A stretch of 64,000 bases of DNA from Bryoerythrophyllum caledonicum (Eukaryota; Streptophyta; Bryopsida; Pottiales; Pottiaceae): positions 7,146,028 through 7,210,027 of the forward strand of contig OZ020519.1 of NCBI GenBank assembly GCA_963971425.1, written 5' to 3'. The first letter of the stretch is position 1. Each line of letters begins with the position of its first letter. Under the pieces are notes generated by a model. That model ran no database searches, had not been told where the DNA came from, and saw only the letters and a list, made by a program, of their open reading frames with translations. The position numbers and the translations under genes were made by a program. Positions 33,420 through 47,500 of the stretch are shown piece by piece.

Positions 33420-36400
33420 ATGGTGTCCGCCCTGGGGTTGGCGGGGAAGACCTCGCAGGCGAAGCAGAAGCAGCACCGCTTGCCGCAGGCCGGGCCTGCC
33501 AAGGAGAAGAAGAAGCAAATTGACAAGAAGAAGCGTGGCATTGAAGGCGGCAAGGAACAGAACCCCAAGGTCAGTTCGTAAGAGCTCTGAAGCACGAGAG
33601 TTTTCTGTGTGTTGAAACGTCGGAGCGAGCTGCGGCTGTGTGCTCATTTAGGTTTTGGGTTTGGTTAAACCCCTCGCAATCTAGGACGAGGCGCTCTAGC
33701 AATTGCGGGAAGCATGAGACTTTTCTCCTATGTGTTGGAACATCGAAGCCAGCTGCGGCTGCGTGCAGTTGCAGAATCAGTGGCTTCTCACTTTAGGTTT
33801 TTGGTTGTGGGTTCGGTTAAACCTCTCGCAATCTAGGAAGAGGTGCTTCAGGAATTGCGCTTTCAATGTCGCGCACTGTAGATTGATGAATTGAGTTGGT
33901 ATACCTTGAAGGGTTTTGTGGTTTTCAGGGGTTTTGTAGAGTTGGAGGGGTTTTGAGGAGTTTTGTGTTTTTTAGACTGGGTTTGACGCATCCCGTGTTG
34001 TGATCAGGCCTTTACGTTCAATTCAGCGAAGAAGGCGAAACGATTGCAGGCTCGCACAGCGGAGAAGGATCAGCGAAGGCTTCATGTTCCTATCGTTGAT
34101 CGAGCCACCGGGGAACCTCCTCCTTACGTGATTGTTGTCCATGGACCGCCGCAGGTAACGAGATTGCGAAGTACTACTGTGTTTCTGGTTTTTGTATTAG
34201 AATATGGCTTCGTTTGAGATCATTGCAACGTTCTCACGATGTTATTGTTGTTGTATGTAGGTTGGGAAGACGCTGTTGATTCAATCTCTGGTGAAACACT
34301 ACACGAAGCACAATCTTACCGAGGTTAAGGGCCCAATTACTGTTGTATCAGGTAATTTCTTGGTCGAAGTTGGAGAGTTGTACAGGTCAGAGCACTAGGA
34401 GCTTTGCTTCTAGGAACTTTGTACCTGTCCGATTTTGCAATTAGAAAGTTTGGTGATTGTATGGCTGGATTAGCCTAAGATTTTGCTGGAAATCAATTTT
34501 GATGCTTCCTCTTTTGCTAGTCAGTACAGTACAGTGGAGTTATCTTCTTCTCAGACTCCCATGGTAATCCATGATATAAATTTAAGAGAATCACGCGATC
34601 GTGTCGTGATTGTAGGTAAGACGAGGAGGTTGCAGTTCGTGGAGTGTGCGAATGACATCAACGCTATGATCGATGCTGCCAAGTTTGCTGACCTAGTTTT
34701 ACTTCTTACGGATGGAAGCTATGGATTTGAGATGGTGTGCTGTCCTCTTCTCCATGAACTGGTTTTGAGCTGTTGAAGTTTTGGACTTTACAATGTCTTG
34801 TTAACGAGATATATTGTTCTAATTCGTGGAGATCATCTTGCAGGAAACGTTTGAGTTTCTGAACGTTCTTCAGGTTCATGGCTTTCCAAAAGTTATGGGA
34901 GTGCTGACGCACCTGGACAAGTTCAAAGACGCCAAGAAGCTGCGGAAGACCAAGAAGAAGCTGAAGAATCGTTTCTGGACGGAGATTTACGACGGAGCCA
35001 AGCTCTTTTATCTCTCTGGCCTTGTCTATGGAAAGTAAGCACCTCTCCGTCTGGCCTGGACTTTTGATTGAGTCTGATGTGGGTGGCGTGAAGCTTGATT
35101 AATGACATGTTCATTGTGACGCGCAGGTACCCGAAGCGAGAGGTGCACAATTTGGCTAGATTCATCTCCATTGCAAAGTTCCGGCCGCTTTCGTGGCGTG
35201 CAGTGCATCCGTATATCCTAGCTGACCGTTTTGAAGATCTGACCCCTCCCGAGAGGATCCATGAAGACCCCAAATGTGATCGCAATGTAGCACTCTTCGG
35301 CTATCTGCGTGGAAGCAATCTCAAGCTGGGAATGAAGGTTTGTACCCATCTTGTTACATTAGAACTCTTTCTGATTTTAACCAGCACTGCAAATCAACTG
35401 ATTGCAAATCAAATTTGAGCATCTTTTTTCAGCTTTGTGTTCTGGAATGCAGGTGCATATAGCAGGTGTAGGTGATTGCAAGTTAGCGGGAGTCTCGGCC
35501 CTTGAGGATCCCTGCCCTCTTCCTTCCGCTACAAAGAAGAAAGGGCTGAGAGAGAAAGAAAAGTTGTTGTATTCTCCCTGGTCAAACGTTGGGGAGGTGC
35601 TTTATGATAAAGATGCTACTTATGTGGATATCAATGATCATCAAGTGCAGTACTCAAAGCCTGAGATAACTGGAACTGAAGCAGTGGACCCAGAGTCAGG
35701 AGTGGAGAATGACGACGTTGGCGTGGCCATGGTGAAGACTCTTCAGAACACCAAATACTCCATAGATGAGAAACTGAATAAGAGCTTCATTCAGCTCTTT
35801 CGAGGTAGTGGCCCCATGAAGCTGGATTCAAATGAGGCTACAGCGAAGGAAGAAAGTGAGGACGAGGATGATGAGGAGGAGGAGGAGGAGGAGGATGCTG
35901 ATGGAGACGAAGAAGACGAAGATGAGGACGAGGACGAGGACGGGGATGAAGATGAGGACAACCAAGAGAATGGAAATCTTAAGAAACAGATAGTCTCCTC
36001 AGGCAAGGTGAAGAGTGCAAGGAAGAGTGGTGATTCAGAGAGTGACGATGAGGATGATGAGGATGATGAAGAGGAGGACAATCAGAGGTCTTCTGTGAAG
36101 ATGTTGAGTTCGGGTAAATCAGATTCTAAGGCAGTGACTAAAAAGGTTAAACCATCGGAAGTACAGGAATTTGCCAACGGGAGGATGAGACGTAGAGCTG
36201 TCTTTGCGGATGCGGAAGAGACAGAAGCTGGACCAAGTGGAGTGGACAATCAAGAGGACGTCGAGTATGATGACTCTAGTGATGAATCTGTGGATCTTAA
36301 TGCGTCGAATAAGGTACGTCTGTATGTCATCAATAGGCTCTCATGAACATAGCTCTATGAAACTGTAGGGCACTCATGGGATTAGGTCTATGTTTAGTAT

Positions 36401-39400
36401 TTATCATTTCATTTCAATATCTGTTTGTGATGGAGATATGGTCCTTTTTTTCTATTTGCAGGGATTGAATCTAGAAAGTGAAGAGGAGGATGACAGTGAC
36501 GATAGCGAAGAAGTTGACGATGAAGAGAATGAGGAGGAAGACAGGCCTGCGTCCAAGAAGTCTAGTAAGACGGATACTGATATGGATGGGCCCACAAGGG
36601 ATGAACTTGAGCAAACAGCGGAGGGGCAGTATGACCTGTCGGAAGATGAGGATGCAACTGGTATTGCCAAACTCAAAAATGCAATCCTGATGTCCGCATG
36701 TCTTTTTTTCTGGCTGTACAGAAATTGGTGTCAGAAACGCAGACACATGAGTATTATTTTGTGTATACCATCCAGATTATCATCTTGTATTCCTTATCAT
36801 GCTTGGCTTTCATGTCCCAAGGACAGGTTTACAAGTGCTAATCTCATGTCTCCTTTTTGTCTACTCGATCACATGTCGATCGAACTAACATTCATATTAT
36901 TCATAATTCCAGAGGGAGCAAAAAGCCTTGGAGATGCATCACGGTGGAAGGAGGGGTTGTATGCGCGAGCCCTTGCAAATGTGGAGAAGAAAGTGGACCT
37001 AATGCGTTTGGTGTATGGCCAGCAAGAGTCCTTACAAGGAAGCTCTCTTCAGAACCCAGATTCTGACAGTGAGGATGAGGATCTTTTCAGGTTGAGAAAG
37101 GACGACCGTAAGGTGGGTTCCATGAGTTTTTTGTTCAAATTACAATGGATAAGGTCAACATACTTTGTCTTTTGGCCTCACGTCTAAGATAATATCATTC
37201 TTCTTTCATGTTGTCGTCTATGTTCACTTTCACTGTCACACCTGCCCAGTTTATGTGGATTTTCTATGGTTCTAATTTTGACTGCTCCCTGGCTGCAGAG
37301 TTCTGGTAACGCGGTTGCAGACCTTGATGATATCGACGCAGAGGATTGCAGCAGACTAGAGAAGGATCCAAGCTCCTTTCATGACTGGCGCGATCCGGAG
37401 CTTATTAAATCAATACGTGACCGGTTTGTCACTGGGGACTGGAATAAAGCTGCAAACAGGGGTAAAGCAGGGGAGAATGCAGAGGACGATGCAGACGATG
37501 GCGATGATGCGTTTGGCGATGACGAAGTTTTCGGAGATTTTGAGGACCTGGAAACGGGGGAACAGCATGTTGCAGCCAACCCTGAGGGAGACATGGGGGA
37601 GGATGCAGAGGCTGGAGTTGGTGGTGGAGCCTCTGCAGAGGAAGAGGAGAGACGGCTGAAAAAGCTTGCACTCAGAGCCAGATTTGATGCACAATACACC
37701 GAGGGAGCTGAAGATGATGCTGAAGAACCTGTTGAGAAGGAGAAGAGCAAGCGATTTGGAGGTTCCTCAAACGATTCTGGCGAGAAGGACTACTTTGACC
37801 AGGTTTTCTTAATCTCCTACACCTTGCTTCCATGTCTCATTTTCTTCTCAATGCGTAGATATGTCTGGGATATGTACTGGAAAACCATGTCCGCCATTTT
37901 CTCAATTTAAGAATGTCACAGGTGAACATCTAATAGAGAATTATTAGAACGTGAGTTTGTCTCAGAAAAATATGCTTCCTGCGGTAACCTTGTATATGTG
38001 TGACTCTCCAGCTCAAGGATGAGATTGCTTTGCGGAAACAGAAGAACCTGGCTGAGCTGGCGGAGATAGATGATGTAACAAGGATAGAGATGGAAGGTTA
38101 CCGAGGAGGCACCTACTTGCGTCTTGAGCTCCATGGCATGCCATATGAAATGGTCCAGTACTTCGATCCAAACATTCCATTGCTGGTTGGAGGATTAGCT
38201 CGTGGAGAGGAAGCTGTAGGCTACATGCAGGTATACATTCTTTCTCGACTTGTTAACCATTCTCATGTTTTGGATTTTTCATCCCAGTTCCATGAACCTG
38301 ATTATGAAGTAAACGTATGCTCTCTTACTGATCGTTAATTTGCAGGTGAGAATAAAAAGGCATCGTTGGCATCGGAAGGTCCTCAAGAATCGGGATCCGC
38401 TTGTTGTGTCAGTTGGATGGAGAAGGTTTCAAACAATTCCAGTTTATTCAATAGAGGATAGGAATGGACGTCACCGAATGCTGAAGTATACACCCGAGCA
38501 CATGCATTGTTTGGCTAGTTTTTATGGACCAATAGCGCCTCCCAATTCCGGCCTCATTGCGTTTCAACATCTGAACAATGCACAGGTTTTCTTTCAACTC
38601 AAATCGATGTGCCTTACATATTTGTGGAATTCAAGAATATTCGTGCCACTTTTTATTTGCAACTTTCATTTCCAGCTTGAAATGTGATGAAGTATTACTG
38701 ACAGAAGGATATACCTTTTTCCATGATTTGGTGCAGTCATCATTCCGAATTAGCGCAACCGGTGTGGTTCTAGACCAGGACCAATCTGTTTCAGTAGTTA
38801 AGAAGCTAAAGCTCGTAGGATATCCATACAAGATATTCAAGAAGACGGCTTTTGTGAAGGATATGTTTACATCTGCATTAGAAGTGGCTCGCTTTGAGGG
38901 TGCTTCTGTTCGCACAGTCAGTGGCATTCGTGGGCAGATCAAGAAGGTAAGAAAAAAATGCACTTGGCACCTTTCGCCATAAAGTTTCTCCACCCTTTCT
39001 CCTCGGGGAGAAATCAATCAATTGCATTTTACATCCGCTAATTTGCTTCATCATTTGGGATTGTGCAGGCTGTGAAGGCCGGACAAGGGAAAGAAGGGAA
39101 GGAGTGGAGAGAAGGCAGCGTCAGGTGCACGTTTGAAGACAAGATCCTGATGAGCGACATTGTGTTCCTCCGTGCGTGGACCAAAGTTGACATTCCTAAA
39201 TTTTTCAATCCAGTCACAACTTTGCTGCAAGCAAAGGACTCTCAGTGGAAGGGTATGAAGACAGTCGGAGAGCTCCGAAGGCTAGAGAACCTTGCCGTTC
39301 CTGTCAAACAAGACTCTCTGTACAAGGTGAGCATTCCAGCCATTCTCAGTGCATAATTTCTTTCGTAGTCTTTCAAACAGCTCATTCTCACGGTGGCTTG

Positions 39401-39954
39401 TGGTGGGTGACGGCAGAAAATCGAGAGGAAACCCCGACATTTCAACGCACTGAAAATTCCAGCCTCCTTACAAGAGGCCCTCCCCTTCAAAAGCAAGCCC
39501 AAGCTTCAGAAGAAGCGCAAGACGCCACTGCTGGAGTCGAAAAGAGCTGTTCTCATGGAACCACATGAGCGGCACGTCGCCACGCTGGTCAATCAGCTCA
39601 GTTTAATCCGCAACGAAAAGGTACTTATCTTGGTTAGAGAGGGCATCTACTTCATTTATTGTGAGATGGATCAACTCTGCTCTCAAGTTTGCATCTCATG
39701 TTTTGGTTAGTCTCGACGCCACAGTTGGCTTCATCAGCTGTGCTCTGTGATGTTCATCTGAGCAGGCCAAGAAGCGGAAGGTTGAGCAAGACAAGAAGCG
39801 GAAGGTGTACTTGCTCAAGCAAGCTGCGCAAGAGGAGATGTCCAAGAAGAGGAAGCGGGAAGAAGCCAAGGACCGGTACCGTGAGAAAGCGCAACAAGAG
39901 AAGAGCAGTGGGCCACGACAGTACAGCAGCAAGAAGGCCCGGAAAGAGCAGTAA
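33420..39954 (+). CDS. BMS1: ribosome biogenesis GTPase BMS1
   Basis: Sixteen exons with GT-AG introns (33420-33569, 34008-34154, 34261-34351, 34616-34734, 34844-35034, 35127-35337, 35453-36313, 36462-36660, 36913-37112, 37299-37802, 38012-38230, 38346-38585, 38737-38946, 39069-39326, 39417-39620, 39766-39954) sum to 3993 bases, a 1330-residue protein in frame. BMS1 is a nucleolar GTPase needed for 40S assembly in the SSU processome with RCL1 and U3. The P-loop GPPQVGKT is split by intron 2; VLTHLDK is the NKxD-type G4 motif; very acidic Asp/Glu/Ser tracts (exons 7, 8 and 10) follow; then the conserved C-terminal half ([62 protein letters not shown]) and a Lys/Arg-rich tail. The exon 8 donor is chosen at 36660/36661 because it restores the frame. 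Slightly longer than the roughly 1100-1200 residues usual in plants, through the acidic linkers. Confidence 0.95.
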
Positions 39955-41143
39955 CAGGATCATTTGGAACCAAGTGTAGATCTAACATTTTTTTGTCTTT
40001 CTGTCAAATTAGCACTCCGGGCAATGAGTTTTCGTGTTCCGGTTTGACTCTCTTAAAGTTTTCTAGCCCCTCGAGCTGTGTTCTTGGATTTTGGCTTCCA
40101 GATCGTGTGTTTACTGTTACTTCATATCTTTCAAGTCCATGATTTCACACAAGTTCCACATTTTAGTTTTGGGACATGGTTTTCTGTTATTTACTTTCCT
40201 GTTCCGTATGATGCCACTTGTGATCTGAATATTTTCAGCCACGGATGAGCATTGGGAACAGAAGCGGGAGATATTCTCTGAGCATCTGAAAAAGCCTCAA
40301 ACATTCACTCATGCACACACTAAAGACATGAAATATTTGCTACTAGCACAAGCTACAATTAGTACAAAGTCATTCCAACTACTAACTATTCAAGCAGATA
40401 GGGAACAGTTTAAGACGACAAGGGTATCTACCTATATAATAGGCGTCAATCCGTCTGTCCGCGGCTCCCGGTCACGTGACCTTTGGATTTGCCATTTGAA
40501 TAAATATGCCCTTTGAATTGAATGTGAACTTTGAAAGAATCCTCCATATGTGCCCTTTGGAAGAATCCTTTATAGTGCCCTTTTATTCAAATTTGGCTTA
40601 TTGAGTTTTAAAATTGTATTATGTATCAAAAATAGAAAAATAAAACCATAATTTCCAGCATATTGAAACTACACAATATACTACCTCGGGTACATAAAAT
40701 AAATGATAGTTATCTAAAGACAATAACATGTATATGAAATAAACAATGGGTATTTAAAGTGAATAATAGGTTTATATAGTACATAATGCGTATATAATGG
40801 GTAAATTTGATTTTTGCATTTACATATGTTTATTTAACTTGGAATTGCCCCGGTGAGTTGATGACAACGGGGGAAGTACTTTTCCATTAGATTCGATTTG
40901 AGCTAATAGGCTTTAAAATACAAAACATACAAATGTAAATTTAACACACCACCCTCCGCTCTCCCTGTCGGGACGACGGGTACCATTCCTAGTCACTTAT
41001 ACATAAAAGTCACGAGGACCAACATTCATCAAACATGCTGATGCTAGAGACAGTACTAAACCTACACACAGCATCTGAACATATTTGCTTCAACAGAAGC
41101 ATCTTTCCCACTTCTCATGCCACCCCCACTTCACATGCCAGCT
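39955..41143. other. intergenic AT-rich region
   Basis: Holds the BMS1 3' flank and then AT-rich sequence with a short diverged motif series (AATAAACAATGGGTATTTAAAG and similar, 40700-40800). No supported gene. Confidence 0.35.
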
Positions 41144-42630
41144 CTAGGTCGAGAACCAGGGCCGTGACGACTTCTTCTCATCTTCTGCAATCTGTGCTGC
41201 TTCAAGCACTCCAACCACTTTCTTCATCTCTGGACGATCTGCACCACTTAGTTGAGTGCATTCTTTAGCTATGCTTAAGACCTGTTTCAAAGCCTTGGGA
41301 TTGAAATGGCCTTCCATAGATGGGTCGCCAACAAACAGCTTTGCCTTTCTGCTTATTCACCTGAAAGTAGAAACAGTTTCCAGCCCGTCACTAAGGTAGC
41401 ATTCCCTTAGCAATTGAAAAAGAACACGGTAAGCATTGTGTCTATCAAACACTTTATCAACCCTACTTGTACGAAAGCTAGAAATGTAGATGACACTTCC
41501 AACCTCTAGAGATAGAAATAAGAACTTCCTTTGCATATCATAACTTCCAAAGGAACCCACGTTGTACGGCACACTTTCTTCTTCACAGTGACATCTCTTC
41601 GATTAACTTCATTTGAGGTTTCATGAGCTATGGAAATGCACCCTTTTATCCTCATCATAGGTGTGAATAAGTGTACGAGTCAAATATAAGCGACATACTC
41701 CTTCATTAAAAGTTCACTTTGAAACAAAACATAAACTACTTGAGAAAACGTGGAAAACTCGAAACGTCAGAAGAGCTGCTAAAATGTTAAATTTAAATTA
41801 AAAAACCATCACACACACGCACACACAGATTCTGACAACAAAAATGAACACACAACCTGAACGTTAACAGATTCTAATGTGGCTGAAACAGAGTTCATCA
41901 TCACCTATCTAAGCTCAATTCCTCCCCTCTCAAAAAAACGAAACAACGCTCACACATCCACAGACACGGATCACGCGAAGAGATGCACAGACTCCAACCG
42001 TTGAGCTCCGCCTCCAGCCTCCAGCACCACTTCACAAGGCTCAGGAGAATCCACGAGCTTAATAGATCATGCACTACAGTTAGTAGATAATACACACCAA
42101 CATCTACACACAAAGAGTACATTTCATGTTGACCCCACTTCACATGATCATTGTAGTGATCCCATTTAATGATTTATTGGTGTAAGCTGATACAAATCAA
42201 TGTACAAGTAGAAGCTGCTGCTAATGTGAATATTTCATGCATACCAAACTTTGAGGTTCAGCAAGTTCCTGTGCTTCAATCCTGTGATTAGAACAACCTC
42301 ATTCAGGAACTCATCCATACCAACGAGCGTATTCTGGATGTGCAATTGCTTTACCGCCACCGCATTTCCATTTGGCAATATCAGGTACTGGAATGATCAT
42401 CACATTCATCACAATATTGGTACTCAGTTTGGGTAGGGAGGACATTGTATAACATGTGGTTATCATTCACGGGCATAGAACTACGACAACGGTATACTCT
42501 ATTTTTCTGTACCTTACTGCACCAAAGCTACCTTCGCCCAATTTCATGTCTTCGTGAAAATCTCTTGTGGCACCTTTGAGCTCATTGTAAGGAAACATTG
42601 TGGGCTTCACGTTGAACTCTTCAAATTCGG
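41144..42630 (-). pseudogene. receptor-like kinase, exon fragments
   Basis: Minus-strand exons carry kinase motifs in order: 42630-42517 (MFPYNELKGATRDFHEDMK, GEGSFGA glycine loop, ends at a GT donor), 42387-42251 (LPNGNAVAVKQLHIQN with the ATP-anchoring Lys, then FLNEVVLITGLKHRNLLNL), and 41334-41144 (DPSMEGHFNPKALKQVL, ECTQLSGADRPEMKKVVGVL, stop TAG). The order and wording fit the cytoplasmic receptor-like kinases common in mosses and other land plants. I could not find the catalytic HRD and DFG exons in the 860 bp between blocks two and three, and the extracellular part is not recognisable upstream, so this is probably a truncated copy; a degraded middle is possible. Confidence 0.6.
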
Positions 42631-42639
42631 CCTGTTACT

Positions 42640-43220
42640 GATGAAAGGAGATGACACCAGTGTTCTAAGAGCCAAGAAAACTTCGGCATTCTTAACCAAC
42701 ACTGACATATAGTCTTTACATGATTCTTACTCTTTTCAAATTAGACAAGCAAATATTGCTTGTATCTTCTGTTTTTTTTTACGAGCAGGCCACACAGAAC
42801 TCAGCGAAAGCAACACCACTGCCACAAGATGCAATAATGGCAATCTTGTGGTGGTCCACTGTCATGTTGACTACATAAGAAGAGTAAATCCATCTTTTGC
42901 CATGAATACAAATTATGTATTTATCATGCAAAAATGTCTGAATTTGAAGATTCGTCTAAGTCTAAGTTTCAAGATCATTGAAGAATCCAGACGCGTGGAG
43001 AAGAGCTCTGCGGAGATGACGAACGTGGTCATGTTCGGGCTGAAGTTGGCGAACACACGTGACCGTTTAGAGCGTGAGGAACGCGGTGTGGTGCCGCCGC
43101 AGAACTTAGTCGCGTCGTCCTCGCACGGCTTCCCTGCAGCGTGTAATACTGCATCGTCAGGATCAGAATGCATACAGCTGCTCCGGCGCCTGGCTGCGGA
43201 GCTTTCCCCTGCGAGAGCTA
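42640..43220. other. region upstream of the kinase fragments
   Basis: One minus-strand ORF (43233-42913) and another beyond the MITE (44032-43745) could be halves of one older frame split by the MITE insertion, since the joined sequence stays plausible (ATVRTL next to ALAGESS). Neither half shows a known domain, so no gene is called. Confidence 0.25.
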
Positions 43221-43798
43221 GGGGCCGCTTCACACTATGCCCAAGTCGAGTGACCGTCCATCAAAATGAGTGGCCAAACTATGGCTAGAGGCCAAACATT
43301 TTTGCCAAAAAAATACATAAAATAATATAAATTCAAGGTTTGGCCGGTCGTGGTGTGAAGCCCCAAAAGGCCAAGTTCAAAGTCCAAACTCCATATCATT
43401 ACGCCAAAAAAAATCAGCCCAAAAAAATCAGCCAATAAAAATCAGCCAAAAAAAGCAGCCAAAAAAAGCAGCCAAAAAAATCAACCAAAAAAAATCAGCC
43501 AAAAAAATTGGCCTCTTTCATCTAATGGTCTAGATCTTGTTAGTTTTTTATTATTTTATTAAAAAAATCGACGGACTCTCGATTGTAGTTTGGATCGACT
43601 AAAATGGACCATCCAAGTTTTGCTCGAGAGGCCGTCCCTTTGGCGCCAAAACAACCCAAAAATGTTGCCATGTAGGACGATGGCCTTCGGAGTTTGGGCA
43701 CAAGTGTGAGGCCCAAAGTCCGGACTTTGGCCATTCTAGCAATCTCATTGGTAGAAATCGACGGCCACTCGACTTGGCCACCAAGTGTGAAGCGGCCC
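43221..43798 (+). mobile_element. MITE, GGGGCCGCTTCACAC family, copy 1
   Basis: 578 bp with terminal inverted repeats GGGGCCGCTTCACACT and AGTGTGAAGCGGCCC. It contains runs of AAAAAATCAGCC and subterminal segments that match the copy at 47129-47652 in opposite direction (for example ATGCCCAAGTCGAG and AGTGGCCAAACTATGG). Flanks read CTA on the left and TAA or CTA on the right, so the target duplication is less clear than in copy 2. Confidence 0.8.
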
Positions 43799-44044
43799 TA
43801 AGGTGCGGACGGTGGCTGCATGAGGGAGCTTGTCTGCGGACAGACGATGGAGACGAGGTCGACGACGACGTTGGAGGGTATCGAGGCGGGTATTAGAGGT
43901 GGGTATTATGGGCAGAGTATCGGGGGCGCTCGTAGTTTTGTTTGCACCTGCCCGGCTAGGGATGCGGCCCGCGGACTCATCTTCGTGGCAAGCGTAGTAG
44001 TGGAATACGGAGATCCTACACATTCCAAACAAAAAAGTGCATCA

Positions 44045-44229
44045 TGTTGAAGAAAAGAAACCAGTATGTTCATCCGTCCAGATATAATACAGCATCAATA
44101 GGACCAATTAGATTAGTATATTAGGATTACAGCTAACCCCCTCACCCCGAACCTTATCTAGGTTCAGTGTATATATTCCTTGTGAATACTTCTTTAATTT
44201 ATCTCAGTCATAATTGCCTGATTTCATTA
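44045..44229 (+). repeat. copia 5' LTR
   Basis: 185 bp, starts TGTTGAAGAAAAGAAACCA and ends GATTTCATTA. Matches the 3' LTR along its whole length. It ends in TA rather than the canonical CA. Confidence 0.9.
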
Positions 44230-44567
44230 TGGTATTGAAGCTCTATCGCTCTTCCATAACCTGTGGTTAGCATTTGAACTAGATCTAGTTGTGTGAGTAG
44301 CTTAGGGTCCCTACAACAGGAGATGTCGAAGGAGCTAACTCCACTGCCGTAACACCTCCTAGAGGTCAAGACCAATCTGTTGGTACACTAGGTACTACCA
44401 CCACAGAAGCAGATAGATTAGTTCTGAGAACAACACTTAGCAAGGGAGTAGAAATCTCACTTCCAGAAAGTAGTCGGCTCGAAGGACTCACCAACTACCA
44501 AGTATGGTCTCTCCGCATGACGAGCATCTTGACTAGATATAGGTTGTACGTATAATGTACCAACCCG

Positions 44568-47500
44568 GTGTCCCCGTCTCGCAGTATTTCAGAAGAAGAG
44601 ATAGAAGGTCGCGCGATAGCTTTGCAGGCCATAGTTGAATCCGTGAAAGATTCACTCGTCACTACGGTCTGGAGATTCAGGGATCCTCACCTTTGCTGGG
44701 AATACATGAAAAACAAATATAATCCTCGTTCGGAATCAAGGCGTCTCATGCTACTCCGAAAGTTTGTCACAACCAAGAAAGAGGAGGGAGCGACCATGGA
44801 GGCCTATATTAAGAGAATGAAGGAGACAATCGATGAAGTAGACACTATGGACGTCGTTATTCCACAAGATCTTATCGTACTTCTGATGTTGCATTCTCTT
44901 CCCAGAGAATATCACTACTTTGTCAGAATGGAGACATGTAAAGATATTCTGCCATCTTTTGATCAATTTGAAACAAAGTTATTAGATGAAGAGGTGCAGG
45001 TTAAATTAGATGCAAAGAAAGAGCTCGCTAGCGAGGCACTCTACCTGAAGAAAGGCAAAAATGTGCGCGCTACACCAAAGACGCGCAAGAACGATCAGGA
45101 GACTGGACGATTCCAACAGTCCAACAAACACCACAACGACCACGACTTCGGAGACCAGAAGGAGCGCTCTAGTGATCGCCATTCTAGAGACAGCAAACAG
45201 AAGCACTATGGTCAGTACAAGCGCAGCCAGGACCAGAATCAAAGCCGTTGTAATCTCTGTGGCGAGAAAGGGCACTTCGAATGTGAGTGCGAACTCAAGC
45301 AAATTGTCGCTCAAATCAAGGACTTCGATCTGAAGAAGCAGAGCATAATGAGTCGCAGTAGCCGACATCAACAGGCTCATACAATAGAGGAAGTCAATAC
45401 GACAAACCAAGATGACGACACAGAGTCTAGTGGATCCGCCGGCAAGGTACTAGAATCCCATCTCCTAGAACTCGAAGCTAACTCTCTTAAGTATGATGAC
45501 ACTATAGCACATGATCCTGTTTGGATCCTAGATTCAGGCGCCACTCAGCATGTTACACGTAGCAGAAGAGGTATCACGAATTTATTCCGCTAGAAACACC
45601 TTCATCCATGCTGCTTGCTAGCGGCCAATCATACATTGTAAAAGGAAAGGGTACAGCTTTTATTAAACTTCAAGATGGATCAGTAAAGAGCATCAACAAC
45701 ATTCTTTACGTACCTGGTATCAAACGTAACTTACTCTCAGTTGGTTGTTTCTCCGATGAGAATTGTTCTATTGAATTTCTTTGAAATATGTGCCTTATCG
45801 GAGATATGCCTACACGTTAGATTATTATTAAAGGCTTAGGGATACAGGGCCAAGGACTCTACAAGCTGGACAATGCATGTGTTCAATCATTGGAAGCACA
45901 CTCATTAGAACGAGATCGGGAAACAAGAAAGGCACTTCTCTGGCATTGTAGATTGGGTCACTTGAACTTTGAGACATGATATCAAATGTCGATACACAAG
46001 GCTATAGAGGGCTTACCGAAACTCTCCAAAGTCGACTTCGTTTGTGAAACTTGTCAAAAAGAAAAAATGGCACGTAAGAAATTAACCAAGAGTATTACAG
46101 AAACCTTCAAACTCTTGCAGATTGTTCACAGCGATGTTTGTGGTCCTTTTAGGAAAAGATCATACTCAGGTGCCCGTTACTTCGTTACTTTCATTGATGA
46201 TTACTCCAGAAAAACCTGGGTGGCGTTCCTGCACACAAAAGATCAGGTGTTTTAGGAATTTCATAAATTCAAAAGTCAGAGAGGAGAAAGCTTCAGGTCA
46301 CAAGCTCTTAACACTACGTAGCAACAATGGAGGGGAGTATACTTCATATGAGTTTAACAAGTTCTAAGATACTGAGGGTATTCAGCGAGAATATAGTCAA
46401 GCATTCACTCCGCAAAGCAACGTAGTAGCTGAACGAAAGAATCGTTCATTAGTGGAAACAACCAGGTGTTTAGTAAACCACCATTCTTTACCATGAGCAT
46501 TCTGGGCTGAAGCCATCCGACATGCATGCTATGTGCTAAATCATCGCACCTCTAACTCTAGGCTCTCAACAACTCCAGAACATGTCTATTCAGGCAAACG
46601 GGAGAGTATTTCTAACCTCAAGATATTTGGCACGAAAGTATATGTCCATATACCTAAACAGAAGCGTGAGAAGATGGATTCAAATCCATACCTGCTATAT
46701 TTGTTGGAATTGATGACAACACTAAAGGATTTAGGTGCTTCAATCCGCTTACCAAAAAGGTCATAGTATCGCGCGATGTAACAATTGATGAGTCTCAGAC
46801 GACTATCATTCCCGATGATACCAGTTCCGCACCATTAACAAAACATGGGGATTATCATATTACACTATCAGCCATATCAGGTACATCTCATCCTGCCTCA
46901 TTTTTGTACACTTCTCCTACTTCGCAATATCAAGGCCTACCAAGTCCTCGTGTTGTAGACAACTTGGCTTCCGAGCCTACCCCAGGCAACTCACACCTAG
47001 AGAACACTATTCAGGCAGTATCTCAACACCTGACACCCTCACCAACCCTTAGCAGGTCCCCACAGACGTTGTCGCCCTACCAGGTGATAACTCACAAACA
47101 ACCATCACTAGTGCCACTTCAACGGTTAGGGTCGCTTCACACTTGGCGGCCAAGTTGAGAGGCCGTCAATCTCCACCAATGAGATTGCTAGAATGGCCAA
47201 AGTCCGGACTTTGGGCCTTCACACTTGTGCCCAAACTCCAAAGGCCGTCATCCTACATGGCAACACTTTTGGGTTGTTTTGGCACCAAAGTCACGGCCTC
47301 TCAAGCAAAACTTGGGTCGCCCATTTTAGTCGACCCTAACTACAATCGAGAGTTCGTCGAATTTTTTAATTAAAATAATAAAAAACCGACAAGATCTAGA
47401 CCGTTACATGAAAGAGACCAAATTTTTGGGCTGATTTTTTTTGGCTGATTTTTTTGGCTGATTTTTTTTGGCGTAATGATATGGGGTTTAGACTTTGGGC

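Noticed and set aside
35791-36676. Long Ser-rich minus-strand ORFs opposite BMS1
   Set aside because: They mirror the Asp/Glu codon runs of the acidic BMS1 exons on the other strand.
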